Shown here piece after piece: positions 33,699 through 41,850 of a stretch of DNA of 41,905 nucleotides (its first letter is position 1; each line of letters starts with the position of its first letter). Origin of the DNA: CAZHOV01 sp964534315 (lineage in GTDB: Bacteria; Bacteroidota; Bacteroidia; Chitinophagales; Saprospiraceae). A model generated the notes under the pieces. It made no database searches. It worked only from the letters and a program-made list of their open reading frames with translations, and was not told the origin of the DNA. The stretch covers positions 1 through 41,905 of the forward strand of contig CAZHOV010000025.1 of NCBI GenBank assembly GCA_964534315.1, given 5' to 3'. The position numbers and the translations under genes are program-made.

Positions 33699-34220
33699 TT
33701 AAGAAAGACGGCTACTTAGAGCTCCTTGTAATTCCTTGACCCCGTCTTTTATTTTCAAATCATTGACTTCCAGCTTATTAATGGCTTTAATATAGGACTG
33801 GGTTTCGTCAAATTTTTCCTGGGCAAAAGAAATGTGGGCGAGGTTGAGCAGGCAAATGGCATGGATGCGTGCATCTTTAATACCTAACTGCAACGCTTTA
33901 TCCAAATAGTTCTTACCCTGGTCCAGGTTTTTTCGGTGAAGTTCAATGATTCCTTTGATATAGAAATACATAGCTCTATAAGGTCGGAGTAACCAATCCG
34001 GGCGGCGTATTTGGTTAATGAGTTTTTCTGCCCGTTCTGGATTGCCGCGGTGTAATTCTCTTAATGCCGGTGAAACCGTCCCCATAAAAACAAAAAGCAG
34101 TACCAAAAGACCAGCTGCCAAAAAGAAATACCAGGAAGAGCCGATACCGAAATTGAAAAACAATAACAGACCAACGGAAATATTGAGGATGAGAAAAATT
34201 TGGATAATTCTGTACTGCAT
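33699..34220 (-). CDS. small membrane protein with TPR-like helices
   Basis: The 173-aa product has two hydrophobic segments at about residues 7-24 and 30-46 (IFLILNISVGLLLFF, FLAAGLLVLLFVFMG). A helical repeat region follows: AEKLINQIRRPDWLLRPYRAMYFYIKGIIEL, NYLDKALQLGIKDARIHAICLLNLAHISFAQ, and KFDETQSYIKAINKLE. This fits a membrane-tethered TPR adaptor of unknown role. It lies 11 bases upstream of the C45 gene, which also has TPR-like helices, so the two may interact; that is inference. Confidence 0.72.
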   Translation of the reverse strand: MQYRIIQIFLILNISVGLLLFFNFGIGSSWYFFLAAGLLVLLFVFMGTVSPALRELHRGNPERAEKLINQIRRPDWLLRPYRAMYFYIKGIIELHRKNLDQGKNYLDKALQLGIKDARIHAICLLNLAHISFAQEKFDETQSYIKAINKLEVNDLKIKDGVKELQGALSSRLS

Positions 34221-34263
34221 GCAGAAAAATTTTGTCTAAGTGGTTTCAAAATTTCAACGAAAG

Positions 34264-34941
34264 TTACTTAATGTAACCAGGATGATTGATCAACATCCGG
34301 TTGCCGCTTACCTCAAGATAACTACTATGGGGGAAAACTTGTTTAAAAGGACCATTGAAAAAACGAGTGGTTTTTTGGATATCTTCTTTTTTATTGGCTA
34401 ATCGGTTATACATGATCAAGCCGCCCGGATTCGTCATCTGCTTCAATTTCATGAGGAAGTCCATAGATTCGAACGATTCAGGGATAGTGTCATCCAGGAA
34501 AATATCCATAGTGATCAGGTCAAAGGTGTCTTGGCATTGAGCGATGAAGGCCAAGGCGTTGGCGGTGATGATTTCCATGGGAGAATGAAGGTGGGTGAGG
34601 ATATATTTATGAGCCAGGTAGATGACTTCCTCATCAATTTCTACTGCGGTATAATTGAAAGATCGTTTTTGGAGACGTTCCAATATTAAAGGGATACTAC
34701 CGAGGCCAAGACCAAGTATTAAGACCTTTTTTCCGGGAAGTTGGTCTAGGTCGAGCCGGTTAAATGCCCGGGAGAAATTATCGTAAAGGTCTTCATAGGA
34801 GTAGACGGCGTTGGCCGTACAGAGTTGGTATCTACCTCGTCGAAGGCTGACATAAAGGTGCGGGTTGTATTCGCTGCTGGTACTCTCCTGATGAAGTTCG
34901 ATGAAGTAGCTCAACAGTTTCTTCCAGAGCGGTGGTTTCAT
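34264..34941 (-). CDS. spermidine-synthase-like / SAM-dependent methyltransferase-fold protein
   Basis: The 225-aa product has a Rossmann motif I in VLILGLGLGSIPLILERL and an acidic ribose-binding end in AVEIDEEVIYLA. It also has FDLITMDIFLDDTIPESF, where spermidine synthases carry their aminopropyl-transfer aspartate. Segments QLCTANAVYSYEDLYDN and LMKLKQMTNPGGLIMYNRL follow the PAPT/spermine-spermidine synthase-like layout. It is shorter than classical SpeE (about 280 aa) and lacks clear polyamine-binding residues, so the substrate is uncertain. It lies 43 bases before the TPR gene and 25 bases after the GlmU-like gene stop. Confidence 0.78.
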   Translation of the reverse strand: MKPPLWKKLLSYFIELHQESTSSEYNPHLYVSLRRGRYQLCTANAVYSYEDLYDNFSRAFNRLDLDQLPGKKVLILGLGLGSIPLILERLQKRSFNYTAVEIDEEVIYLAHKYILTHLHSPMEIITANALAFIAQCQDTFDLITMDIFLDDTIPESFESMDFLMKLKQMTNPGGLIMYNRLANKKEDIQKTTRFFNGPFKQVFPHSSYLEVSGNRMLINHPGYIK

Positions 34942-34966
34942 ATCGTATTACCCCTTGTTGGTTAGA

Positions 34967-36178
34967 TTAATTGGTTAATTCCCAGGTGCGGTAGGGGAGG
35001 GTCAGGTCAAACACTTTCGAAAGAATTGTTTTATCCTGCACAGTAAGCTCTTGGTGGCGTCGTTTCATGACTCGTTCAGCAGCTTCGAATGCTTTTTCCA
35101 GTTGATAGGTTTGCTTATCTGTTGTGCCGCCCCAGGTAAAGGACGGAATAAATTTGGGAGGGAAGTTGCCGTTGAAAATATTAGCACCTACCCCAACCAC
35201 AGTACCGGTATTTAGCATAGTGTTGATGCCCGTTTTGGAATGATCTCCCATGATAAGGCCGCAAAATTGCAGATTGGTTGGGATAAAATCATGGTGGGCA
35301 TAGCTCCACAGCTTGATATTTCCGTAGTTATTTTTAAGGTTAGAATTATTAGTATCTGCCCCGAGGTTGCACCATTCGCCAAGAATAGAGTTTCCAAGGA
35401 AGCCATCATGACTTTTATTAGAAAATCCGGTAAGGATAGAATTATTTACTTCTCCCCCTACTTTTGAATAGGGGCCGATAGTGGTAGGGCCATAGATTTT
35501 TGCACCCATTTTTACCTGGCTTTGCTCACATAATGCAAAGGGGCCTCTGATCATACTCCCTTCCATGACGACGGCCTCTTTACCTATATATATGGGGCCA
35601 TCCGTAGCATTCAGAAAAGCACCTTCGACGATAGCACCTTCTTCGATAAAAATATTTTCGGGTTTTTTGACGTAGTTAGAGCCGGGAATGGGGGCAGATT
35701 CGCGATCCATTGTCAATAGGTCGTAGTCGTTTTGGATAGCTTGTCCGTTGTATTGGAAAAGATCCCAAAGGTGGTTAATCTTTAGAAAGGGCGTATCATC
35801 ATCTAGCTCGGAACCAATTAGTTCTTCAATCTCCTCATCTTTCATTAATCGTTGAAATTGATGTTCGTCGAGCCTGGCGGCAATCAGTTCTCCGTTTTGG
35901 AGAAGGGCTTCATTGTTATCTAGTTGTTTGATCAGGCGCAACAGTTTCTCACTAGGCAGAACAGAGCCATTGACGATAAAATTATCTGCTTTTACCTCAA
36001 TGGGATATTTTTCCGAAAGGTATTCCTGGGTAATAAAGGAAGTTTGCCCTGGCAAGTACCGTTGCCATTTTTCGCGAATAGTAAGAATGCCGACTCGTAG
36101 TTCGCAGATGGGGCGGGTAAAGGTTAGCGGGAGCAGCTGATCTCTGATATCATCATCAAAAAGGATCGTATTTTCCAT
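34967..36178 (-). CDS. GlmU-related sugar nucleotidyltransferase-like protein
   Basis: The 403-aa product begins NTILFDDDIRDQLLPLTFTRP, a marker of the Bacteroidota GlmU-like family. It has an atypical nucleotidyltransferase region (residues 1-180) and a left-handed beta-helix acyltransferase-like region from about residue 185 (hexapeptide pattern IYIGKEAVVMEGSMIRGPFAL, VKMGAKIYGPTTIG, NSILGEWCNLGADTNNSN). The family is usually described as putative sugar nucleotidyltransferase; in most members the pyrophosphorylase active-site is unlike GlmU. Its role in UDP-amino sugar supply is therefore only suggested. It is the first gene in a run of four in the same direction. Confidence 0.85.
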   Translation of the reverse strand: MENTILFDDDIRDQLLPLTFTRPICELRVGILTIREKWQRYLPGQTSFITQEYLSEKYPIEVKADNFIVNGSVLPSEKLLRLIKQLDNNEALLQNGELIAARLDEHQFQRLMKDEEIEELIGSELDDDTPFLKINHLWDLFQYNGQAIQNDYDLLTMDRESAPIPGSNYVKKPENIFIEEGAIVEGAFLNATDGPIYIGKEAVVMEGSMIRGPFALCEQSQVKMGAKIYGPTTIGPYSKVGGEVNNSILTGFSNKSHDGFLGNSILGEWCNLGADTNNSNLKNNYGNIKLWSYAHHDFIPTNLQFCGLIMGDHSKTGINTMLNTGTVVGVGANIFNGNFPPKFIPSFTWGGTTDKQTYQLEKAFEAAERVMKRRHQELTVQDKTILSKVFDLTLPYRTWELTN

Positions 36179-36242
36179 AAATTTGGGGAAGCATTATAAA
36201 ATAAAGGGAAAAGGAGCCTAAAGTTTAGGCAATGCAAAAAAA

Positions 36243-36263
36243 AAGTCCCGGCAAGCGGGACTT
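36243..36263 (-). terminator. Rho-independent terminator of rpmE2
   Basis: AAGTCCCG (36243-36250) pairs with CGGGACTT (36256-36263) around GCAAG. On the minus strand the hairpin is followed by a T run complementary to the A run at 36236-36244. It lies 25 bases after the rpmE2 stop. Confidence 0.88.
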
Positions 36264-36287
36264 GTGGAGCATGGAAAAGCCCGTTTT

Positions 36288-36554
36288 TTAATTTTTATCC
36301 TTTTTTTTGAACTTGGCGAATTTCTTGTTGAATTTGTCGATACGCCCAGCGGTATCTACAAATTTCATCTTTCCTGTAAAGAACGGATGCGATTCGCTAG
36401 AGATTTCCAATTTTACCAGCGGATATTCTTTCCCATCTTCCCAGGTGATTGTCTCCTTGGTTGGAGCACATGAACGGGAAAGGAAGGCGTAATCTGCTGA
36501 AAAATCCTTAAATACTACAAATCTATAATTTTCTGGATGGATATCTTTCTTCAT
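36288..36554 (-). CDS. rpmE2: 50S ribosomal protein L31 type B
   Basis: The 88-aa protein starts MKKDIHPENYRFVVFKD and has the L31 signature SHPFFTGKMKFVDTAGRIDKFNKKF. It lacks the CxxC zinc ribbon of the A-type, retaining a single cysteine (SRSCAPT), so it is the zinc-independent paralogue. It is a small protein of the large ribosomal subunit. The basic, lysine-rich C-terminus is usual. It has its own terminator on the downstream side and a -7-like element upstream. Confidence 0.95.
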   Translation of the reverse strand: MKKDIHPENYRFVVFKDFSADYAFLSRSCAPTKETITWEDGKEYPLVKLEISSESHPFFTGKMKFVDTAGRIDKFNKKFAKFKKKDKN

Positions 36555-36595
36555 CTTTCTAAATTTTAAATTGCTTTGCCCATAAAATCGGACCG

Positions 36596-36603
36596 CAAAG
36601 ATA
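36596..36603 (-). promoter_or_regulatory. candidate -7 element for rpmE2
   Basis: The minus strand reads TATCTTTG, an exact TAnnTTTG match about 42 bases before the ATG. A TTTG occurs further upstream (36629-36632), but the 25-base spacing is longer than typical. Confidence 0.45.
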
Positions 36604-36635
36604 ACTATTTTTTTAATTAATAGAAAGCCAAAATC

Positions 36636-37001
36636 TTAAAAAGATGGGAAAAAGGCATCAGGGAAGTGCTCAAGCTGATATTCCTGCTCATTATGGATAA
36701 TCAGGGCGATGATATCGAAGCGTATTTCCCACTCATGATTTATGGATCTCATGTAGGCGGCGGCGGCATCGGCAATTTGTTTTTCTTTATGCCTGGTCAC
36801 TGCCAATTCTGGATTTCCAAAGGTGTCTGAACTTCTGGTTTTTACTTCAACAAACACCAGCACCTCATTTTTACGGGCGATGATGTCAATCTCCGCACGG
36901 CTAAAGCGCCAGTTAGTTTCCAGGATTTCGTACTGCTCCTCCTCCAGAAATCTGATAGCAAGCTCTTCTCCTCGCCTACCAATTTCCTGCTTATCCGTCA
37001 T
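36636..37001 (-). CDS. YraN-family (UPF0102) predicted endonuclease
   Basis: The 121-aa product begins GRRGEELAIRFLEEEQYEILETNW, the UPF0102 N-terminal pattern. It has the nuclease core RAEIDIIARKNEVLVFVEVKTRSS, where Asp and Glu plus the EVK lysine make a restriction-like (PD-(D/E)XK) active site. The exact cellular role of the family is unknown; links to DNA processing are by fold only. It starts 11 bases beyond the stop of the choice-of-anchor B gene. Confidence 0.9.
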   Translation of the reverse strand: MTDKQEIGRRGEELAIRFLEEEQYEILETNWRFSRAEIDIIARKNEVLVFVEVKTRSSDTFGNPELAVTRHKEKQIADAAAAYMRSINHEWEIRFDIIALIIHNEQEYQLEHFPDAFFPSF

Positions 37002-37012
37002 CAGAAAAACCT

Positions 37013-38383
37013 CTACTTTTTAATGATCTTTTTGATTCTGTGCTGTTCTCCATCCGTAACTTTTACCAGAAAGATGCCTGCATCATAGGCGGAAAGATCA
37101 ACGGGAATGGTTACGGAATTACGACCTTCTACCTGGCCAGTTTTCAGTATCTGCCCGGTGATGGTGCTGATCTCATAAGTAGTTTCAAATGCCCGGTTAC
37201 TTTCATATTGAATAGTTAGTTCCCCAAAGGTTGGATTGGGAAATACCCGGACGTGAAATCGCTCTTCTTCGAAATTAAGCGTGTTGGTTATTGGCTCAGG
37301 GTCATACTCCAAGATAAATAACCCATTGTCCATGTCTGAGGCCAGGATATTGCCGGAGGGTAGAAAGGGATAAACTCCCCAGCACCCGGCATAACCATTA
37401 TAGCTAGTATTACTTGGATAGGTGTCATAATACCCTTCTAAAAATGGATTTGCAGGGTCAGAGATGTCAAAGATCATAAAACCATCTTCGTAGTAAGAAG
37501 TATACACTTTATCACCTATAATATAAGGATTGTGGGGGGTAGAGTCTTCATGGTTTGGAGCCAGGAGTGGAAATTTAAAATACTTTAATACCTCAATCTC
37601 TCCATTAGCCACATTGCTAAGGTTTGCCGACCCCATAGGTAACCCGGTGGGAACTTCTTCCGCAAAAATAGCGGTTTGCCCGTCTTCTGTCACCCACGAG
37701 CTGTGATTATACCCGTTGGTTTCTACAGAGGCAAGCAAAACAGGTTCTTCGGCATTGCTGTAATCATATATGTAATACCCGTCATAGGCCTGCGAGGCGT
37801 AGGCAATATTGTCTTTTACATAAACGTCATGGATATATCCTGTTCCGCCCTGAAAAGCATAGAAGTCTAGAAGGGTGGGATTTTCAGGATCAGTCGCCAA
37901 GTCTAACACCACGAAAGTGGTAGGACCTCCAACTGCATACAGCCTGCCATTCGGTTCGTCAATGTAGATATTGTGAGTATTGATGAAAAATTCGGTTGTT
38001 TTTTGGATGAAGGCGACCGAATCAGGTAAGAAACTCAGGTCAAAAATCTGCAGGCCTTCATTTGTATTATCCGATGCAATGTATAGGTAATTTTCGTATG
38101 TTTTGAAATCTCTCCAAGTGGTATTGTCACCAGGTTGGAAGCGTTCGATTTCTTCAATATTTTGAGGATCAGTTACATCAAAAATATGTACAAAGCTGGC
38201 ACTCCCCATAATAGCATATTCTCTGCCTTCGGCGGCATATCCCCAGCAGTCATTAAAGGTGCCGTAAAAATGGGTAGGTAAAGTATCATCATCCCAGGAG
38301 CCAAGCATATTCACATTCATTTGGGCTATAGAGCTATTTACACTAATCAAAACGAAAAATAAAAATCCTAAAAAATGCTTCAT
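37013..38383 (-). CDS. choice-of-anchor B family secreted protein with T9SS sorting domain
   Basis: The 456-aa product has a signal peptide (GFLFFVLISVNSSIAQ). LVIVD-like beta-propeller repeats begin NVNMLGSWDDDTLPTHFYGTFNDCWGYAA. The repeats show FVHIFDVTDPQNIEE, YLYIASDNTNEGLQIFDLS, IAYASQAYDGYYIYDYSN and GFMIFDISDPANPFLEGYYD. The last 75 residues form a type A T9SS C-terminal domain: VRVFPNPTFGELTIQYES, then TTYEISTITGQILKTGQ, and DAGIFLVKVTDGEQHRIKKIIKK. It is exported by the type IX system to the cell surface or outside; the binding partner is unknown. Proteins of this family typically differ in their anchor domains. Confidence 0.9.
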   Translation of the reverse strand: MKHFLGFLFFVLISVNSSIAQMNVNMLGSWDDDTLPTHFYGTFNDCWGYAAEGREYAIMGSASFVHIFDVTDPQNIEEIERFQPGDNTTWRDFKTYENYLYIASDNTNEGLQIFDLSFLPDSVAFIQKTTEFFINTHNIYIDEPNGRLYAVGGPTTFVVLDLATDPENPTLLDFYAFQGGTGYIHDVYVKDNIAYASQAYDGYYIYDYSNAEEPVLLASVETNGYNHSSWVTEDGQTAIFAEEVPTGLPMGSANLSNVANGEIEVLKYFKFPLLAPNHEDSTPHNPYIIGDKVYTSYYEDGFMIFDISDPANPFLEGYYDTYPSNTSYNGYAGCWGVYPFLPSGNILASDMDNGLFILEYDPEPITNTLNFEEERFHVRVFPNPTFGELTIQYESNRAFETTYEISTITGQILKTGQVEGRNSVTIPVDLSAYDAGIFLVKVTDGEQHRIKKIIKK

Positions 38384-38539
38384 GATAAATAATTTTTTAC
38401 GAAAGTATTATTATTAAATGATAAATACCTGCAAATGATTGGTCTTTTTTATCGGCTAGTCTACATTTAGGCTGTATAGTCAGATCTATTGTACGAATCA
38501 TTAGTTGGAGATGCTCTTCCAACGGCAGTTCCGGTATTT

Positions 38540-38583
38540 AATACACTGTAACCTAAATTAACTAACTTAGATTACAGTGTATT
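38540..38583. repeat. 17-nt inverted repeat upstream of pgi
   Basis: AATACACTGTAACCTAA (38540-38556) is complementary to TTAGATTACAGTGTATT (38567-38583) with one mismatch and a 10-base loop. It lies in the 275-base divergent gap, about 44 bases before the pgi -7 element. It could be a regulator-binding dyad or a terminator-like hairpin. Confidence 0.7.
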
Positions 38584-38626
38584 TAATTTGTTGAGATTCC
38601 TTTAGCCTAAAAGATATTTCTTAAAC

Positions 38627-38634
38627 TAAATTTG
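38627..38634 (+). promoter_or_regulatory. candidate -7 element for pgi
   Basis: TAAATTTG is an exact TAnnTTTG match 24 bases before the pgi ATG. TTTA at 38601-38604 lies where the -33 TTTG would be expected (22-base spacing). Confidence 0.5.
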
Positions 38635-38658
38635 TACATTTAAAGCAAAAACCTACCT

Positions 38659-40304
38659 ATGTTGAAAAGACAAAACCCAACCCTTACAAAAGCTTGGAAG
38701 TTATTAGAAGAGCACCATGAAGAGATGAAAACGGTGCATATGCGCCAGTTATTTGGGGATGATCCATCCAGATTCCGACACTTTTCCGTTGAATGGAACG
38801 AGCTGCTTTTAGATTATTCTAAAAACAGGATTTCTGCTAAAACGATGCAATTATTGTTTCAATTGGCTGAAGAGACCTTTGTCAAAGAAGCGATACAGTC
38901 TATGTTTAGGGGGGAAAAGATTAATGAAACCGAAAATCGGGCCGTATTTCATGTGGCACTACGCAATCGCTCTGGTCTACCCATGATGGTCAATGGTAAA
39001 GATGTGATGCCAGAGGTAGAAAAGGTGTTGGAGCAGGTTCATCAGTTTTCCGTGAATATCAATTCGGGAAAGTGGAAGGGGTATACAGGTAAAGCGATAA
39101 CGGATATTGTCAGTATTGGGATTGGGGGCTCGGATCTTGGTGCCGTAATGGTAACAGAGGCGCTCAAACCCTATTGGAAACCCAATTTGAAGGTTCATTT
39201 TGTTTCGAATGTAGATGGTACCCATCTTCAGGAAACACTTAAAAAGCTCAATCCGGAAACTACCTTATTTATTGTTGTTTCTAAATCTTTTACCACGCAG
39301 GAAACGATGACGAATGCCCGTTCTGCCCGCTCCTGGTTATTGGAGTCTGCAGATAAGGAAGCATATATTAAGCAACACTTTGTTGCCGTATCCACCAACT
39401 CGGAGGGGGTAAGTCAATTTGGAATAGACACCAAAAATATGTTTGAATTTTGGAATTGGGTAGGAGGGAGATATTCCCTCACTTCTGCGGTAGGGCTGCC
39501 CATAGCTTGTATTTTGGGATATGAGCGGTTCCTGGAATTATTGGAAGGGTTTCACGAGATGGACCTTCATTTTAAAGACACGCCCCTTGATCAGAACATG
39601 CCTGTAATCATGGCCTTGATAGGTATTTGGTATACCAACTTTTTTGGTGCCGCTACAGAAACGATTTTACCTTATGATCAATATTTACATCGCTTTCCGG
39701 CTTATTTCCAGCAAGCCAATATGGAGAGTAATGGAAAGAGTGTAGACCGGGCTGGTCAGCGGGTGGATTATCAAACCGGACCAGTAATTTGGGGAGAGCC
39801 CGGTACGAATGGGCAGCATGCTTTTTATCAACTTATTCATCAGGGTACCCAACTCATTCCTTGTGATTTTATCGCTCCTTTGGTCAGTCAAAACCCTGTA
39901 GGGAGGCATCATGAATTATTGCTTTCTAACTTTTTTGCGCAAACAGAGGCTTTGATGCGAGGTAAAACCCGCGAAGAAGTGGAACGCGAATTAAGGGAAC
40001 AAGGAAAATCGATTGAAGAAATTGCCTCGTTGGCCCCTTTTAAGGTGTTTGAGGGGAATAAACCCACTAATTCTATAATGGTTAAACAAATTGACCCCAA
40101 AACACTGGGTTCGCTCATTGCCCTTTATGAACACAAGATCTTTGTTCAAGGGGTTATTTGGAATATCTTTAGTTTTGATCAGTGGGGGGTGGAGTTAGGG
40201 AAACAGCTAGCAAAAAAGATTTTGACCGATCTGGAACAGGTTGGCGAAGTGACTAGTCNNNNNNNNNNTTGCGAAAGATCAGTTATTATAAAAAACAAAC
40301 ATGA
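38659..40304 (+). CDS. pgi: glucose-6-phosphate isomerase
   Basis: This cytoplasmic glycolytic enzyme interconverts glucose-6-phosphate and fructose-6-phosphate. The sequence holds SIGIGGSDLGAVMVTEAL (substrate phosphate loop), GGRYSLTSAVGLP, MESNGKSVDRAG, GEPGTNGQHAFYQLIHQG (with catalytic Glu and His) and EHKIFVQGVIWNIFSFDQWG. A 10-N gap at 40259-40268 falls in the last codons. After the gap the bases decode as LRKISYYKKQT then TGA at 40302-40304. The family normally has HDSSTNGL at this point, and the sequence before the gap ends EVTS followed by the first base of a His codon. The C-terminus is therefore probably complete, with a true gap of about 20 bases. Confidence 0.92.
40259..40268. 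other. assembly gap 2 (10 N) in the pgi C-terminus
   Basis: To bring the codons LRKISYYKKQT into frame with the preceding EVTS, the missing length must be 2 modulo 3. Exactly 20 bases would encode the rest of the conserved HDSSTNG, so 10 N is a placeholder. Confidence 0.75.
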
Positions 40305-40349
40305 ATCATCCTGTAATTGTAAAATTCGGGATGATCCATGTTTACAATA

Positions 40350-40388
40350 CAAAAAAGAGGTTGTCTGAGTTATTTTTCAGACAACCTC
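40350..40388 (-). terminator. Rho-independent terminator for the HTH/glucosaminidase pair
   Basis: GAGGTTGTCTGA (40357-40368) pairs with TCAGACAACCTC (40377-40388). On the minus strand the stem is followed by six Ts (the A run at 40351-40356). It closes the minus-strand unit 44 bases after the HTH gene stop and may also serve convergent pgi. Confidence 0.85.
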
Positions 40389-40432
40389 GTAAGAACAGAC
40401 TATGAGAGAACCACTATTGAAGGCTATGGATC

Positions 40433-40801
40433 TTATTCGGTTGATTGAATGTAGCCGTCGAGAATGATTTCGCATTCCAGGAGTTGTTCAATTTCTCCGA
40501 TAATATCTTTGGTAGGAGTCGCATCTCCTAGCTCTATTGTTAATAGTTGTTTAGGGGTCAGTTCTATTATTCTGGCCAACGCTTCGATGGTCATCCCTTT
40601 TTGTTTACGGGCTTCTTTGATTTGTTGGCCGACGGATATAAATGCAGGGTGTTCCCAATCAAATTGTAATTCTCCATCAAATACAGGAAGCACGTATATC
40701 GATTTTTCAGTAGCAGAGTTGGTATGGTTGGTTTCTGCTTGACCAGGACTAAGTGCAAGAAATAGCATAAGGGATCCGAATAGAGTTAATAATTTTGTCA
40801 T
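40433..40801 (-). CDS. HTH_3/XRE-domain protein with an N-terminal signal peptide
   Basis: The 122-aa product begins TKLLTLFGSLMLFLALSPGQAE, a good signal peptide with cleavage after GQA. A 30-residue linker rich in serine, threonine and hydrophobic residues follows. Residues of about 57-112 form an XRE-type helix-turn-helix (VGQQIKEARKQKGMTIEALA, then IIELTPKQLLTIELGDATP). Export of a DNA-binding-type domain is odd. Either the hydrophobic segment is a membrane anchor, or the fold has another job. No ATG gives a plausible signal-free start before the HTH. It lies 15 bases downstream of the glucosaminidase gene and is probably co-transcribed. Confidence 0.75.
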   Translation of the reverse strand: MTKLLTLFGSLMLFLALSPGQAETNHTNSATEKSIYVLPVFDGELQFDWEHPAFISVGQQIKEARKQKGMTIEALARIIELTPKQLLTIELGDATPTKDIIGEIEQLLECEIILDGYIQSTE

Positions 40802-40816
40802 GATTAATTTTATTTT

Positions 40817-41689
40817 TTATTGATCTAGCTTGTAGAGTTGATATTTCTCAATAATTCCAATTAGTTTTTGAGGGTAATTTTTATCCGTGGCATAACCGGC
40901 TTTTTTAAGCCCATACGCCCAGCTTTTGTAATCATTTTTATGATTAAAAAGAGACTGGTATCGCTCTGAATGAGTTAGCAGCAAGCTGTGTTCGCGCCAG
41001 CTTTCCCAGGCTGTTCCAAATACCCGGAACATATCATAAAGATCGTCGTCCGAATAATTTCTACAAGTGCAGCCTTTACACTTATTCTTACATTTAATGC
41101 CGAAATGATTATTACTTTCAACGGCTATTTCACTCTTCCCCGCACTGCTTTCCAGGAGCGCCTGCCCCATTTTTATGCTAGCGGGAATTTGATATTTTTC
41201 CATCTCTTCAATCGCTACACTAGCAAACCGTTGAATATAATTTTCTACCGCCTTTTCCTCCAGGCCGGGAAGTGCTAATTTAGAAGAGGTGCCGCCCGGG
41301 AGTAAGGCTATATTTTGAGAAAAGGAATTTCCATTGCCTCCACCTGAAGCCATCTCTTCTTTCAATGGTGCCACAGGAGCATTCATACTAACATTGAATT
41401 GCATATCCTTTTTGAGCAAAACATATCCCGCCAATACAATTAAACCGAATTTGACCCAGGGAAATCGTTTACCAAATAGATAACCAAAGCCCCCTGCAAT
41501 CTTATCATAAAGTAGATTCAATAACTGACTTACGTATTGAACACTTTTTGCCCAAAGCAAACCAAACAATTTTCCCAAATCCTCCGGATCAGAAGACTGA
41601 AACATCGGGCGGTGGGCCTGGGGCGTCCACTCATACTCACACCCCATTTGCTTATCAATGATTTTTATTTTTTCCTTCTCCTTGCTCAT
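40817..41689 (-). CDS. membrane-anchored glucosaminidase-domain (GH73-like) protein
   Basis: The 290-aa product has an N-terminal soluble stretch, one transmembrane helix at about residues 79-93 (VKFGLIVLAGYVLL), a linker rich in glycine and serine, and a GH73-like lytic domain at about 148-288. The catalytic glutamate is probably Glu180 in MGQALLESSAGKSE. The conserved NNHFGIKC follows, and YDMFRVFGTAWESWREHS and SWAYGLKKAGYATDKNYP complete the family pattern. A cysteine-rich insertion CKNKCKGCTC is unusual. It would cut peptidoglycan from the periplasmic side. The N-terminal 75 residues lack a signal peptide, so the chain crosses the membrane once with the domain outside. A consensus promoter lies upstream. 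Confidence 0.88.
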   Translation of the reverse strand: MSKEKEKIKIIDKQMGCEYEWTPQAHRPMFQSSDPEDLGKLFGLLWAKSVQYVSQLLNLLYDKIAGGFGYLFGKRFPWVKFGLIVLAGYVLLKKDMQFNVSMNAPVAPLKEEMASGGGNGNSFSQNIALLPGGTSSKLALPGLEEKAVENYIQRFASVAIEEMEKYQIPASIKMGQALLESSAGKSEIAVESNNHFGIKCKNKCKGCTCRNYSDDDLYDMFRVFGTAWESWREHSLLLTHSERYQSLFNHKNDYKSWAYGLKKAGYATDKNYPQKLIGIIEKYQLYKLDQ

Positions 41690-41760
41690 CCTTACCGATT
41701 TTCATGACTAAAAAAAGATTTTTAAAACAGTTTGTGGTTTGGTTATCGCTTTGTCTGACA

Positions 41761-41791
41761 CAAATATAAAACAAAAAGTTTTTAAGTCAAA
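41761..41791 (-). promoter_or_regulatory. Bacteroidota consensus promoter for the glucosaminidase/HTH pair
   Basis: On the minus strand, TTTG (41788-41791) is followed after exactly 19 bases by TATATTTG (41761-41768). This is the full TTTG-N19-TAnnTTTG consensus for the primary sigma factor of this phylum. The leader to the ATG at 41689 would be about 65 bases. Confidence 0.75.
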
Positions 41792-41850
41792 TATTTTTAA
41801 AACATTTTTTTTAAAATTATTTTTTATTCTACCCTAAACCCACCTAATAC

